The position numbers were made by a program, and so were the translations under genes. Below the pieces are notes generated by a model, which saw nothing but the letters and a program-made list of their open reading frames with translations, did no database searches and was not told where the DNA came from. Below, piece by piece: positions 1 through 8,210 of a stretch of 42,700 bases of DNA. Position 1 is the first letter of the stretch, and each line of letters begins with the position of its first letter. The stretch is from Amycolatopsis decaplanina DSM 44594. Lineage in GTDB: Bacteria > Actinomycetota > Actinomycetes > Mycobacteriales > Pseudonocardiaceae. The stretch covers positions 1-42,700 of the forward strand of contig NZ_AOHO01000062.1 of the NCBI RefSeq assembly GCF_000342005.1, written 5' to 3'.

Positions 1-1223
1 TTTCGGAGCGGATCCCGGTATTGGGGTGGGATGAACTCGGGTAGCCCGTCGGTGGCCATGCGGACTTCCCAGTCGCCGTGGTGGATCAGGCGGTGGTGGA
101 AGCCGCAGAGCAGGACGAGGTTGCGGAGGTCGGTGGGTCCGCCGTCTGCCCAGTGGTGAATGTGGTGGGCGTGGCAGTGCTTGGGTTTGCGGTGGCAGCC
201 GGGGAAGGCGCAGCCGCCGTCTCGGATGTTCAGGGCCCGTCTCTGGCCGGGGGTGACGAACCGTCTGAGTCGTCCCACGTCGAGAGGCTCACCCGCGGCG
301 CTCATCACGACGGGGAGCATGAGGCAGTCGCAGGCGGCGAGGCGGGCTTCCCGGGCGGTCATCGTCCCGACGAAATCGAGGCACGCCGTACCGAGGCCGG
401 ACTTCAACTCCTCAAGCCCGATGGTGACCTGGATCAGGGTGCGGTAGCCGCTGGTGCCGGGCTGGTCGGGGCAGGCGATCGCCAGATCGAGGAGATCGAC
501 CCAGGCGTCGCCCAGGCGTTCGCACTTCATCCGCAGATCGGCTTGGCCGAACTCATCCACCGGCCGCGGCTGGGCGTACGCCTCGAGAGCGGCCGCCGTG
601 CGGGCACCAGTCTCGTCGTCGAGCAGGCCGTTGAGTTTCCAGAAGCCGTCTTTGCGGCGTTCCAGGGTGATTTCCCGGCGCGGTTCCTTGGGCTCAGGTT
701 CCTTGGGTTCGTTGCCGTCGGGATCCAGCCAGGCGAGGAGGTTTGCTTCGGCTTCGGCGAGCTGTCGGGGACCCGCATCACGAGCCAGATCAGCCAGAAT
801 CTTCTCCGCACTCGCCCGATCCTCGGCGGAGGTGTCGGCTGGGAGCTTCGTCAGGATCTCCAGGATCTGGTCGATCCGCTCATTCCCGACCATGCCCTCG
901 GCGGCCACCGCGGCGGTCGCGGGAGCAACCGCCGGAACTTCGGTGCCGTCCAACGCGCGGGTGGGGTTCAGCGCGATCGCCCGCTTCACCACCGGACGTG
1001 CCTCACCAAGCGACAACCCCGCCACATCCGCGAACCAGTTGGCCGTGCTGCCATAGCCGTACAAGTCTTTGACGCCCCGAGACTCGATCTCCGCCAGATA
1101 CTGCCCCAACCCGGCGGTGGCCGTCCGGATCACCTGCAAGGACTGCTGCACGCCACGGGCAAGCTCCAGCTTGCCGGCACGCCACAACTCCTGCGGCAAC
1201 TCGGGAAGAAAGGTCTCGGACAC
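1..1223 (-). CDS. DUF222 / HNH endonuclease domain protein (13E12 family), cut by left edge
   Basis: The minus strand reads without a stop from a GTG at 1223 to the left edge, about 407 codons, so the C-terminus is missing. The N-terminal two thirds look like DUF222: helical, charged, with a Pro/Glu/Lys-rich stretch (NEPKEPEPKEP) in the middle. The last part in the window has a typical HNH nuclease motif: CAFPGCHRKPKHCHAHHIHHW, an Asn in DLRNLVLLC, then FHHRLIHHGDW. Proteins of this type are the 13E12 repeat family of mycobacteria and relatives; their cellular role is poorly known. I chose the GTG because an in-frame stop lies about 40 bases upstream and the homology-like sequence begins there. 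A LexA-type box lies 23 bases upstream, so the gene is probably DNA-damage inducible. Family assignment is firm; substrate and activity are unknown. Confidence 0.88.
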   Translation of the reverse strand, partial: MSETFLPELPQELWRAGKLELARGVQQSLQVIRTATAGLGQYLAEIESRGVKDLYGYGSTANWFADVAGLSLGEARPVVKRAIALNPTRALDGTEVPAVAPATAAVAAEGMVGNERIDQILEILTKLPADTSAEDRASAEKILADLARDAGPRQLAEAEANLLAWLDPDGNEPKEPEPKEPRREITLERRKDGFWKLNGLLDDETGARTAAALEAYAQPRPVDEFGQADLRMKCERLGDAWVDLLDLAIACPDQPGTSGYRTLIQVTIGLEELKSGLGTACLDFVGTMTAREARLAACDCLMLPVVMSAAGEPLDVGRLRRFVTPGQRRALNIRDGGCAFPGCHRKPKHCHAHHIHHWADGGPTDLRNLVLLCGFHHRLIHHGDWEVRMATDGLPEFIPPQYRDPLR

Positions 1224-1245
1224 CGCTCCAGAATACCCGAACAAA

Positions 1246-1261
1246 TCGAACGCGTGTTCGT
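1246..1261. promoter_or_regulatory. LexA (SOS) box upstream of the HNH gene
   Basis: The 16-mer TCGAACGCGTGTTCGT matches the actinobacterial LexA consensus TCGAAC-N4-GTTCGA in 11 of 12 defined positions. It lies 23 bases upstream of the GTG start of the minus-strand HNH gene, where a bound repressor would block transcription. Several mycobacterial 13E12 genes are known to be LexA-controlled, which supports the reading. Confidence 0.75.
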
Positions 1262-1421
1262 AATTTTAAGCAACAATGAAACAGCGCATTTACCACTGAA
1301 GGGTGATTAGGGTGGCGGGCATCGTGACTCTCGTGAGCGGTATGGACGGTCAGAGCGGACTCGTATTTCCCTACCTGTGTCTGGCCGGCACGAAGGCGAC
1401 GGTTCATCGGGTGCCTAGGTT

Positions 1422-1468
1422 GACGATGTGGGAACGGGGGCGTCCGGTGTCCCGATTCCCACATCGTC
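1422..1468. terminator. Hairpin with perfect 13-bp arms
   Basis: GACGATGTGGGAA (1422-1434) and its exact reverse complement (1456-1468) flank a 21-base spacer. It lies between the 5' end of the HNH gene and the 3' end of the ABC-F gene (stop at 1601), both on the minus strand. It could terminate ABC-F transcription about 130 bases beyond the stop, or be a repeat element. No U-tract is obvious. Nothing else recognisable lies in 1262-1600. Confidence 0.45.
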
Positions 1469-1600
1469 GTTGAGATGGTTCTGGCCTCGGAGCTTGATCA
1501 ACGGGTGAGCAGCCGAGTGAGGAGTGTCAGTGGGTCTGCGAATACGGGTCCGCTGGAACCGTCCATGCCACTCACGACACCCGGCGGCCGAACCGAAACC

Positions 1601-3220
1601 TCAGGACTCCACAAGCACCCCGTCGGTCAACCGCACTCGCCGATCCACCTTGACCTCCCTCAAGAACCGCTCATCGTGGCTCACGACCATGAAAGCGCCC
1701 TGATACGCCCCCAACGCGCTTTCCAGTTGCCCGACGCTGACCAGGTCGAGATTGTTGGTCGGCTCGTCCAGCAGGAGCAGTTGCGGCGCGGGTTCGGCGA
1801 ACAGGACGCAGGCCAGGGTGGCCCGCAGGCGTTCACCCCCGGACAGTACGCCGACGGGGAGCCGGCTTCGCGCGCCTCGGAACAGGAAGCGGGCGAGCAG
1901 GGTCATTCGTTGCGACTCGGGGAGGCTCGGGGCGAACGCGGCGAAGTTCTCGGCGATGGTCCGGTCGAGGTCCAGGAGATCCAGCCGTTGGGAGAGATAG
2001 GCGATCCGGCCCTCGGCCCGCTTCACCACGCCGCCGTCAGGCGAAAGGTCTCCGTTGAGCACCCGCAGGAGCGTCGACTTCCCGGTACCGTTTCCGCCGG
2101 TCAGCGCGATCCGCTCAGGGCCGCGGATCGTCAGGTCGATCCCTTCGCCCGCGAAGACGTTCCGTTCGCCGTAGCGGACCTGGATGTGCTCGCCGTGGAA
2201 CATCGTGCGCCCGGCGGGGACGTTGGTGCCCGGCAGGATCAGCGCGATCTTCTGGTCGTCGCGAAGGGAGCGTTCGGCCTCGTCGAGGCGGTTTTTCGCG
2301 TCGCTGACCCGGGCGGCGTGCGTCTCGTTCGCCTTGCCCGCGGACTCCTGGGCGTTGCGTTTCATGGTGCCGGCGAAGATCTTCGGCAGGCAGGCGTTGC
2401 CGAGGTTGCGGGCCGCGTTGCCCGCGCGCCGCGCCGCCCGCTCCCGGGCCTGCTGCATCTCCCGTTTCTCGCGTTTGACCTCTTGTTCGGCGCTCCGGAC
2501 GTTGCGTTCGGCGACCTCTTGCTCGGCCTTGACCGCCGCTTCGTATTGGGTGAAGTTCCCGCCGTGGTACCGAAGATCGCCGCGGTCGAGTTCGGCGATC
2601 CGGTCCATCCGGTCGAGCAGTTCCCGATCGTGGCTCACCAGCAGCAGGCAACCGGACCAGTCTTCGAGCACCCCGTAGAGCTTGCGGCGGGCGTCGAGGT
2701 CGAGGTTGTTGGTCGGTTCGTCCAGCAGCAGGATGTCGGGGCGTTTCAGTAACTGCGCGGCCAGGCCGAGGGAGATGATCTGTCCGCCGCTCAGCGTGCG
2801 CAGGTTCCGGTCCAGCGAAATGCCGTCGAGGCCCAGCCGGTCGAGCTGCGCGCGGGTGCGTTCCTCGATGTCCCAGTCGTTTCCGATGGTGGTGAAGTGC
2901 TCGTCGCTCGCGTCGCCGGACTCGATGGCGCTCAGCGCCGCGAGCTGCGGCGCGATGCCCAGCACCTCGGCCACGTTCAGGTCGGCGGTGAGCGGCAGCG
3001 ACTGTGGCAGATAACCGAGGACTCCCTGGGAGGAGACAGAGCCGGACGCCGGCCGCAGCTCGCCGGCGATCAGTTTGAGGAGCGTGCTCTTGCCCGCCCC
3101 GTTCGGCGCGACCAGGCCGGTGCGGCCGCCGGGCACGGTGAAGGACAGGTCGTCGAAGACCGGGGTGTCATCCGGCCAGGCGAAGGACAGGGCGGACACG
3201 ACGACGAAGGCGTCTGACAT
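1601..3220 (-). CDS. ABC-F family ATPase (ribosome-associated, resistance or translation-factor type)
   Basis: This 539-residue protein has two ABC ATPase domains and no membrane segment, the ABC-F layout. ABC-F proteins act on the ribosome, either dislodging antibiotics or tuning translation; they do not transport. Domain 1 has Walker A APNGAGKS (about residues 38-45), signature LSGGQ and Walker B LLLDEPTNNLD. A charged, helical interdomain linker follows, rich in Glu, Lys and Arg. Domain 2 has TGGNGTGKST, LSGGERLRA and LLLLDEPTNNLD, then a VSHDERFL switch. The start ATG has GAGGT about nine bases upstream. The gene is alone, preceded by a long structured leader (3221-3420), as is common for inducible resistance ABC-Fs. 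Which antibiotic class, if any, cannot be told from sequence alone. Confidence 0.9.
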   Translation of the reverse strand: MSDAFVVVSALSFAWPDDTPVFDDLSFTVPGGRTGLVAPNGAGKSTLLKLIAGELRPASGSVSSQGVLGYLPQSLPLTADLNVAEVLGIAPQLAALSAIESGDASDEHFTTIGNDWDIEERTRAQLDRLGLDGISLDRNLRTLSGGQIISLGLAAQLLKRPDILLLDEPTNNLDLDARRKLYGVLEDWSGCLLLVSHDRELLDRMDRIAELDRGDLRYHGGNFTQYEAAVKAEQEVAERNVRSAEQEVKREKREMQQARERAARRAGNAARNLGNACLPKIFAGTMKRNAQESAGKANETHAARVSDAKNRLDEAERSLRDDQKIALILPGTNVPAGRTMFHGEHIQVRYGERNVFAGEGIDLTIRGPERIALTGGNGTGKSTLLRVLNGDLSPDGGVVKRAEGRIAYLSQRLDLLDLDRTIAENFAAFAPSLPESQRMTLLARFLFRGARSRLPVGVLSGGERLRATLACVLFAEPAPQLLLLDEPTNNLDLVSVGQLESALGAYQGAFMVVSHDERFLREVKVDRRVRLTDGVLVES

Positions 3221-3270
3221 GGAAATGACCTCGTGAAAGACAGTGGGCGCATCAAGGCTGCGCCGCGGTG

Positions 3271-3405
3271 GACGTGGCTTGAGGGGACGACAAACTGGCC
3301 ACGTCGGCGTCAGCGCCGGTGGCCTGCCAACTCCGGCTCACCCGGAGATGTCGTCTTCACCTGCCACGTCTGGTCTTCCTGTTCGTTGATCAGGTCCGCA
3401 CCCAC
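3271..3405 (-). promoter_or_regulatory. Putative attenuator leader with short upstream ORF before the ABC-F gene
   Basis: In the minus-strand transcript GACGTGGC occurs twice (3370-3363 and 3305-3298), followed by one complement GCCACGTC (3278-3271), so the two copies compete for one partner. The second copy can instead pair with GGCCAC (3324-3319) in a hairpin spanning 3324-3297 with an inner GGCG/CGCC stem. A smaller hairpin CTCCGG-GTGAG-CCGGAG covers 3346-3330. A possible 31-codon upstream ORF starts at GTG 3405 and stops at 3312-3310, inside the 3324-3297 hairpin. Translation of it would favour one pairing over another. No clear Shine-Dalgarno precedes the GTG and no promoter was found with confidence, so this is a structural inference. 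The remaining bases 3406-3613 hold no gene I can support apart from the upstream region of the next gene. Confidence 0.4.
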
Positions 3406-3613
3406 GATAACAAAACCTGCCGGAGCACGGCCACCGCAATCCCTCGGCGTGAGGTCGGCAAGCCGCGAATTCCGGTTCATATTCGTTCGTTCACAACGAT
3501 TCCCGGTGACCGGTAATCCTGTGTTCGGGATCATATTCATTGAGGGGTGAAGGTGGCACTTCTAATGTTCTTGATTGTCCTCCCCGATTCCTTGAACTGA
3601 GAGGTTTTCGACG

Positions 3614-4915
3614 GTGTCGAACACTGAAGTCCGAAGACGAGTCGCGACCACGGTCACCGCGTTGGGGACGTTCGCCCTGGTCGCTCCACCGGCGCAAGCC
3701 ACCGAAATCACCGTTCCCTGTGACCCCGCCGCGCTGGTGCAGGCCGTCAGCGCGGCAAACGCCACCTCCGAGCCGGACACACTGTCCCTGGCGGCGAACT
3801 GCGTCTACACGCTCACGGCGGTCGCCGATGCCACTTGGAAAGCCGGACTGCCGTCCATTCAGGGAAAGCTCACCGTCGACGGCAACCACGCCACCATCGA
3901 ACGCGCCAAGGACGCGCCCCGGTTCCGGATCATTTCCAATTGGGGCGACCTGACGCTCAACGAAGTCACGATCGCCGGCGGCCACGCTCCTGACGGTGTC
4001 GGCACCAACTCCTATGGAGACGCGAACCCGGGCGGGTCCGGTGGCGGTATCGAGAACTGGGGCCCGTTGACCATCACCGACAGTGTCATCAGCGGCAACA
4101 CCTCGGGCTCGGGTGCTCCTGGCGCCGACGCGACCGCCACCACCACTGCCGGTCGCGGGGGCGGCGGAGGTTTCGGCGGTGGCATCTCCTCGTACTCGTC
4201 CTCGCAGATCACACTGACGATCACCCGCACCTCGATCATCGGTAACGCCACCGGCGCCGGTGGCCCGGGCGGAAACGGTGTGGCTGCCAAACCGGGCGGC
4301 CGAGGCGGTTCCGCCGGTTTCGGCGCGGGTGTGGACGTTGTCAGCGGCACCGTCCTGCGGATCACCGGTGGCAGCGTCACCGGCAACAGCGCCGGGAGCG
4401 GCGGCAAGGGCGGTACGGGCGGCGCCGAGGGCGGCGGAGCCGGGGACGGCGGCAGCGGTGGTGTGGCAGGCGGCGTGTTCATGTCGTCGAGTCAGGGGGT
4501 GCTGCTGAATCCCGCGTTCACCGGCACCACCGTCACGGGCAACCAGGCGGGCCGAGGCGGTGACGCCGGTGTCGCAGGGCCGGGCGGCTACTCCGGGTAC
4601 TCCGGCTATGGAGGCCGTGGCGGCGGACTCGGCGTGTTCGACGACAGCCTCACGCTCGACCAGGTGAAGGTCGGTGACAACGCCGCGGGCGAGCCCGGGG
4701 CAGGCTCCTATCCGAGTCCGGCATCCGGTGGCGGCATCCACACGCTCAACGCACGCGTCACCCTGGTGAACGGGGCCGCGGTGAGCGGCAACCTGCCTGA
4801 CAACTGTGTTTCCCCGGCGGACGTACCCGGCTGCGTCAACGATTTCCGGACCGCCGAGGTCCATGGCCCTGACCAGAGGGCCATCGCCGAACGGGCCGCG
4901 GTCATCCGCCGGTAG
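3614..4915 (+). CDS. Secreted glycine-rich right-handed beta-helix protein
   Basis: The protein is 433 residues long. It starts with a signal peptide (MSNTEVRRRVATTVTALGTF, then alternating Ala/Val/Pro) probably cut after PPAQA near residue 29. The mature part has repeated beta-helix rungs such as LTITDSVISGNT, LTITRTSIIGNAT and LRITGGSVTGNSA, separated by very Gly-rich loops (for example GAGGPGGNG and GGKGGTGGAEGGG). This resembles Chlam_PMP or PGRS-like surface proteins. The C-terminus has a NLPDNC...VPGC motif common in secreted actinobacterial proteins of this kind. No LPXTG motif or membrane anchor is visible, so it is probably released or loosely bound to the wall. The GTG start is supported by GAGAGG about ten bases upstream. 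It stands alone between a minus-strand gene and a convergent terminator. Enzyme activity is not evident. Confidence 0.75.
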   Translation: MSNTEVRRRVATTVTALGTFALVAPPAQATEITVPCDPAALVQAVSAANATSEPDTLSLAANCVYTLTAVADATWKAGLPSIQGKLTVDGNHATIERAKDAPRFRIISNWGDLTLNEVTIAGGHAPDGVGTNSYGDANPGGSGGGIENWGPLTITDSVISGNTSGSGAPGADATATTTAGRGGGGGFGGGISSYSSSQITLTITRTSIIGNATGAGGPGGNGVAAKPGGRGGSAGFGAGVDVVSGTVLRITGGSVTGNSAGSGGKGGTGGAEGGGAGDGGSGGVAGGVFMSSSQGVLLNPAFTGTTVTGNQAGRGGDAGVAGPGGYSGYSGYGGRGGGLGVFDDSLTLDQVKVGDNAAGEPGAGSYPSPASGGGIHTLNARVTLVNGAAVSGNLPDNCVSPADVPGCVNDFRTAEVHGPDQRAIAERAAVIRR

Positions 4916-4921
4916 CCGTGA

Positions 4922-4965
4922 GGCAAGGGTCGTTCGGGACGAAGATGTCCTGAACGACCCTTGCC
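4922..4965. terminator. Bidirectional terminator between convergent genes
   Basis: Arms of 19 bases (4922-4940 and 4947-4965) pair with one G-U mismatch around the loop GAAGAT. It lies six bases after the stop of the beta-helix gene and one base before the stop of bglC, which ends from the other side. Position and symmetry make it a shared terminator. Its core AAGGGTCGTTC resembles the arm of the palindrome at 31897-31950. Confidence 0.75.
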
Positions 4966-4966
4966 G

Positions 4967-6370
4967 TCAGCTCAGCCCGTTCAGGCTGATCGCCCGGGCA
5001 TACCAGAGCGCGCTTCGCTTCGGCGTCCGCCGTTGGGTCGCGTAGTCGACGTGCACGAGTCCGAAGCGCTTGGCGTACCCCTCGGCCCACTCGAAGTTGT
5101 CGAGCAGTGACCAATAGAAGTAACCGCGTAGGTCGACGCCCGCCTTGATCGCTTCGTACGCTGCGCGCAGATGCGAGTCGAGAAAGGCGATCCGGTCGGT
5201 GTCCGCGACGTCCCCGCCGATCAGGGCGTCCGGATAGGATGCGCCGTTTTCGGTGATGTACAACGGGATCGGCCGGTACTCACGATGCACTCGCAGGAGG
5301 CATTCGGTGAGCCGGGAGGGCTGGACCTCCCAGCCCGAGTCGGTGCGCGGGGCCGCCTCGTCGGGGACGAAATGGACGTCGGGGGAGCCGAGCCAGTCGG
5401 CGCCCGCCGGTTCACTGCCGGGCAGCGGGGTGCCCGCGACCTGGTAGCCGCGGTAGTAGTTGATGCCCAGCCAATCGATCGGAGCGGCGATGGTCGCGAG
5501 ATCGCCGTCGAGCAAGAGCTCTTCGATGCCGAGCGGAGCCAGGTCGGTCAGCAGGTCCTCGGGGTAGGAGCCGCGGAGCACCGGGTCCAGGAACAGCCGG
5601 TTCTGCAGGCCGTCGATCCGGCGCGCCGCCTCGGCGTCCACGGTGGACGAGGGGTCGACCGCCGACACCGGATACAGGTTCAGCGTGATCCCTGACGACG
5701 CGGCAGGCGCGTGCCGCCGCAGGACGTCCATCGCGAGCCCGTGCCCCAGCAGCAGATGGTGCGCGGCCGCGACGGCGGCGCGGGGTTCCTGTCTGCCGGG
5801 AGCGTGGATCCCGCGCGCGTAGCCCAGCATCGCGGCGCACCACGGCTCGTTCAGTGTGGACCAGCGTGGGACCCGGTCGCCCAAGCGCGCCACGACCGTT
5901 TCGGCGTACTCGGCGAACCGGAAGGCGGTTTCGCGCGTGGCCCAGCCGCCCTCGTCTTCGAGTGTCTGGGGGAGATCCCAGTGATACAGCGTCGCCCAGG
6001 GCTCGATTCCGGCATCGAGAATCTTGTCGACGAGTCTGTCGTAGAACGCCAGCCCCCGAGGATTCGGGGTACCGCCGTCGGGCCGGATCCTCGGCCACGA
6101 CAAGGAGAACCGGTACGCGCCGAGCCCGAGCCGTCGCATCAGGTCGACGTCTTCGGCGTAGCGCCGGTAATGATCGGCGCCCGGCTCCCCGGTGTCGCCG
6201 CCGACGATGGCGCCGGGACGTCGGGCGAAGACGTCCCAGATCGAGTCGGTCCGGCCGTCGGCGGCCGTCGCCCCTTCGACCTGGAAGGCCGCGGTGGCGG
6301 CGCCCCACACGAATCCGGGCGGGAACAGCAGCGCGGTCTTCGCCCGGACACTGTCGGGATGAGCGGACAT
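4967..6370 (-). CDS. bglC: Glycoside hydrolase family 1 beta-glucosidase
   Basis: This 467-residue GH1 enzyme has the family N-terminus FPPGFVWGAATAAFQVEG, acid/base Glu175 in STLNEPW and nucleophile Glu374 in YITENG. It ends with the usual YFYWSLLDNFEWAEGY...FGLVHVDY block. It lacks a signal peptide, so it acts in the cytoplasm, releasing glucose from cellobiose or related beta-glucosides. The ATG at 6370 is preferred over the in-frame GTG at 6376 because AAAGGG then sits at a normal distance; the GTG would overlap it. The previous gene's stop (6375-6373) lies three bases before this ATG, so the gene is translationally linked to cebG. The order bglC after cebEFG is the Streptomyces cellobiose arrangement, supporting a CebR-controlled operon. 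Confidence 0.93.
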   Translation of the reverse strand: MSAHPDSVRAKTALLFPPGFVWGAATAAFQVEGATAADGRTDSIWDVFARRPGAIVGGDTGEPGADHYRRYAEDVDLMRRLGLGAYRFSLSWPRIRPDGGTPNPRGLAFYDRLVDKILDAGIEPWATLYHWDLPQTLEDEGGWATRETAFRFAEYAETVVARLGDRVPRWSTLNEPWCAAMLGYARGIHAPGRQEPRAAVAAAHHLLLGHGLAMDVLRRHAPAASSGITLNLYPVSAVDPSSTVDAEAARRIDGLQNRLFLDPVLRGSYPEDLLTDLAPLGIEELLLDGDLATIAAPIDWLGINYYRGYQVAGTPLPGSEPAGADWLGSPDVHFVPDEAAPRTDSGWEVQPSRLTECLLRVHREYRPIPLYITENGASYPDALIGGDVADTDRIAFLDSHLRAAYEAIKAGVDLRGYFYWSLLDNFEWAEGYAKRFGLVHVDYATQRRTPKRSALWYARAISLNGLS

Positions 6371-6372
6371 GG

Positions 6373-7230
6373 TCACCCTTTCACGGCACCTTGCATGATC
6401 CCGGCCACGATCTGGCGGCCGAGAAGGAGGAAGACGATGAGGATCGGGATGGTGGCCAGAGTGGTCCCGGCCAGCACCAGCGAGTAGTCGACGTAGTAGC
6501 CGCTCTGCAGCTTCTCCAGCGCCAGCTGCACGGTGGGGTTGCCGGCGTCCAGCACGACGAGTGGCCAGAGGAAGTCGTTCCACGACGTCATGAACGTGAA
6601 CATCGCCAGGATCGCCGCCGCCGGGCGGACCGCGGGCAGGCAGACGTTCCAGAAGACCCGGATCATGCTGCAGCCGTCGACACGTGCCGCCTCGATCAGT
6701 TCGTACGGTACGGCGTCCACCGTGTACTGCCGCATCCAGAAGACGCCGAACGCGGTCACCAGGTTGGGCACGATCACCGACTGCAACCCGCCCGCCCAGC
6801 CGAACTCCGACATGGCCATGAACAGCGGGATGATGCCGAGCTGGGTCGGGACCGCGAGGGTGATGACGATGAACACGAACAACCCGTTCCGGCCGCGGAA
6901 CCGCAGTTTGGCGAACGCGAACCCGGCCAGCGCCGAGAACAGCACCGTGGTGAGCGTGACCGTGCCGGACACGATCAGGCTGTTCGCGAGCGCCTTCCAG
7001 AACGGCACAGTGTCGAACACCCTGGCCGCGTTGGCGAAGAAGTTCCCTCCAGGAAGGAAGGGCGGGACCCGCTCGGTGAGCATCCCGCTGTCCCGGCTCG
7101 CCACCAGGAACGACCAGTAGAACGGGAAGAGCGAGCCCAGCACGAAGATCGTGAGCACGACGTAGGTCGCCCGGCGCGGTTTGCCCAGCGCCGAAACGCC
7201 TCGCTTGAGTCCATTTTGGAGTGTGGTCAT
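6373..7230 (-). CDS. cebG: Cellobiose-type ABC transporter permease (MalG family)
   Basis: The 285-residue protein has about six membrane segments and the MalG-type cytoplasmic loop EAARVDGCSMIRVFWNVCLPAVRPA (shown by its EAA motif near the middle). That loop contacts the ATPase. It would form the translocation channel together with cebF. The start ATG at 7230 overlaps the cebF stop by an ATGA, and its own stop lies three bases before bglC, so all are one operon. The long reading frame upstream of 7230 overlaps cebF and is not used. No ATPase gene is in the operon, as expected when a shared ATPase such as MsiK is encoded elsewhere. Substrate is inferred from the CebR operator and BglC neighbour. 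Confidence 0.87.
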   Translation of the reverse strand: MTTLQNGLKRGVSALGKPRRATYVVLTIFVLGSLFPFYWSFLVASRDSGMLTERVPPFLPGGNFFANAARVFDTVPFWKALANSLIVSGTVTLTTVLFSALAGFAFAKLRFRGRNGLFVFIVITLAVPTQLGIIPLFMAMSEFGWAGGLQSVIVPNLVTAFGVFWMRQYTVDAVPYELIEAARVDGCSMIRVFWNVCLPAVRPAAAILAMFTFMTSWNDFLWPLVVLDAGNPTVQLALEKLQSGYYVDYSLVLAGTTLATIPILIVFLLLGRQIVAGIMQGAVKG

Positions 7231-8207
7231 TTCTTTTTCACCGCCGTGAGCCTGCCGGTGAGGAAGAAGTTCACCAGCGCGATCAGCACGATGATCACGA
7301 ACAGCACCCACGCGATCGCCGAGGCGTAGCCGAGTTCGTAGTTCTCGAAAGCCGTTTGGTACAGGTACAGCGTCACGGTCTGGAACTGGTTGGACGAGCC
7401 GCCGTTGTTCGAGCCCGGCATGGCGTCGAACAGCTTGGGCTCGGTGAAGATCTGCAGCCCGCCGATCGTCGAAGTGATCGTGACGAAGATCAGCGTCGGC
7501 TTCAGCAAGGGAAGCGTGATGCTGAAGAACCGGCGTGCGGTACCGGCGCCGTCGATGAGGGCGGCCTCGTGCAGCTCCTTCGGAATGGCCTGCATCGCCG
7601 CCAGCACGATCAGCGCGTTGTACCCGGTCCAGCGCCAGTTCACCATGATCGCGATCGCGACGTGGCTGCTGAACCGGCCCGCCTGCCAATCGACCGGGTC
7701 GAGTCCGATGGTCTGCAACAGGCCGTTGACCAGGCCGTACTTCGGCCCGAACAGGTTCGCGAAGATGATCCCGAGCGCCACCAGGCTGGCGGCGTAGGGG
7801 AGCAGGACGCCGACGCGCCAGCCGGTCGCCCCGCGCAGCCTGGCGCTGAGCAACGCCGCCAGGAGCACCGCGATGATCAGCTGCGGGACGCTGGAGAGCA
7901 GGAAGATGCTGACGGTGTTCTCGAGCGCGTTCCAGAACTGCGTGTCGGCGAACAGTTCCTTGAAGTTGTCCAGCCCGATGAAGGCCGGATCGTCATCGCC
8001 CGCCTCCCAGCTGAACAGGGACACGTACGCCGTGTAGAGCAGCGGGAACAACCCGACGATCCCGAACACGATGAAGAACGGGGCGATGTAGAGGTAGGGC
8101 GAGACCTTGACGTCCCACCGGCTCAGCCGGTGGCGGAGGGTGGGCCGGGGCGACGTGCGCACCCCGGCCTTCTCCTCGTCCGGCGCGATCTTGTCGACGA
8201 CGGTCAT
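7227..8207 (-). CDS. cebF: Cellobiose-type ABC transporter permease (MalF family)
   Basis: This 326-residue permease starts with a roughly 40-residue hydrophilic tail and then has six membrane segments, beginning with SPYLYIAPFFIVFGIVGLFP. The EAA loop reads HEAALIDGAGTARRFFSITLPLLKP. It pairs with cebG to form the membrane channel of a carbohydrate importer. The ATG at 8207 lies three bases after the cebE stop, and its end overlaps the cebG start by four bases, showing tight coupling. The C-terminus ends in TAVKKK, typical of a cytoplasmic end. Sugar specificity is inferred from context, not from this sequence. Confidence 0.87.
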   Translation of the reverse strand: MTVVDKIAPDEEKAGVRTSPRPTLRHRLSRWDVKVSPYLYIAPFFIVFGIVGLFPLLYTAYVSLFSWEAGDDDPAFIGLDNFKELFADTQFWNALENTVSIFLLSSVPQLIIAVLLAALLSARLRGATGWRVGVLLPYAASLVALGIIFANLFGPKYGLVNGLLQTIGLDPVDWQAGRFSSHVAIAIMVNWRWTGYNALIVLAAMQAIPKELHEAALIDGAGTARRFFSITLPLLKPTLIFVTITSTIGGLQIFTEPKLFDAMPGSNNGGSSNQFQTVTLYLYQTAFENYELGYASAIAWVLFVIIVLIALVNFFLTGRLTAVKKK

Positions 8208-8210
8208 CGG

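Noticed and set aside
78..1310. A 410-codon plus-strand frame opposite the HNH gene
   Set aside because: It is the antisense of the DUF222/HNH gene; the minus strand has clear family motifs and the plus-strand product is low-complexity.
1270..1310. A second DNA-damage promoter motif (PafBC type, CAGTG with a spaced -10) before the HNH gene
   Set aside because: The CAGTG part is present but the rest of the motif does not fit.
6371..6583. Extension of bglC upstream of 6370
   Set aside because: It overlaps cebG deeply and the GH1 sequence begins with the ATG at 6370, which has a good ribosome site.
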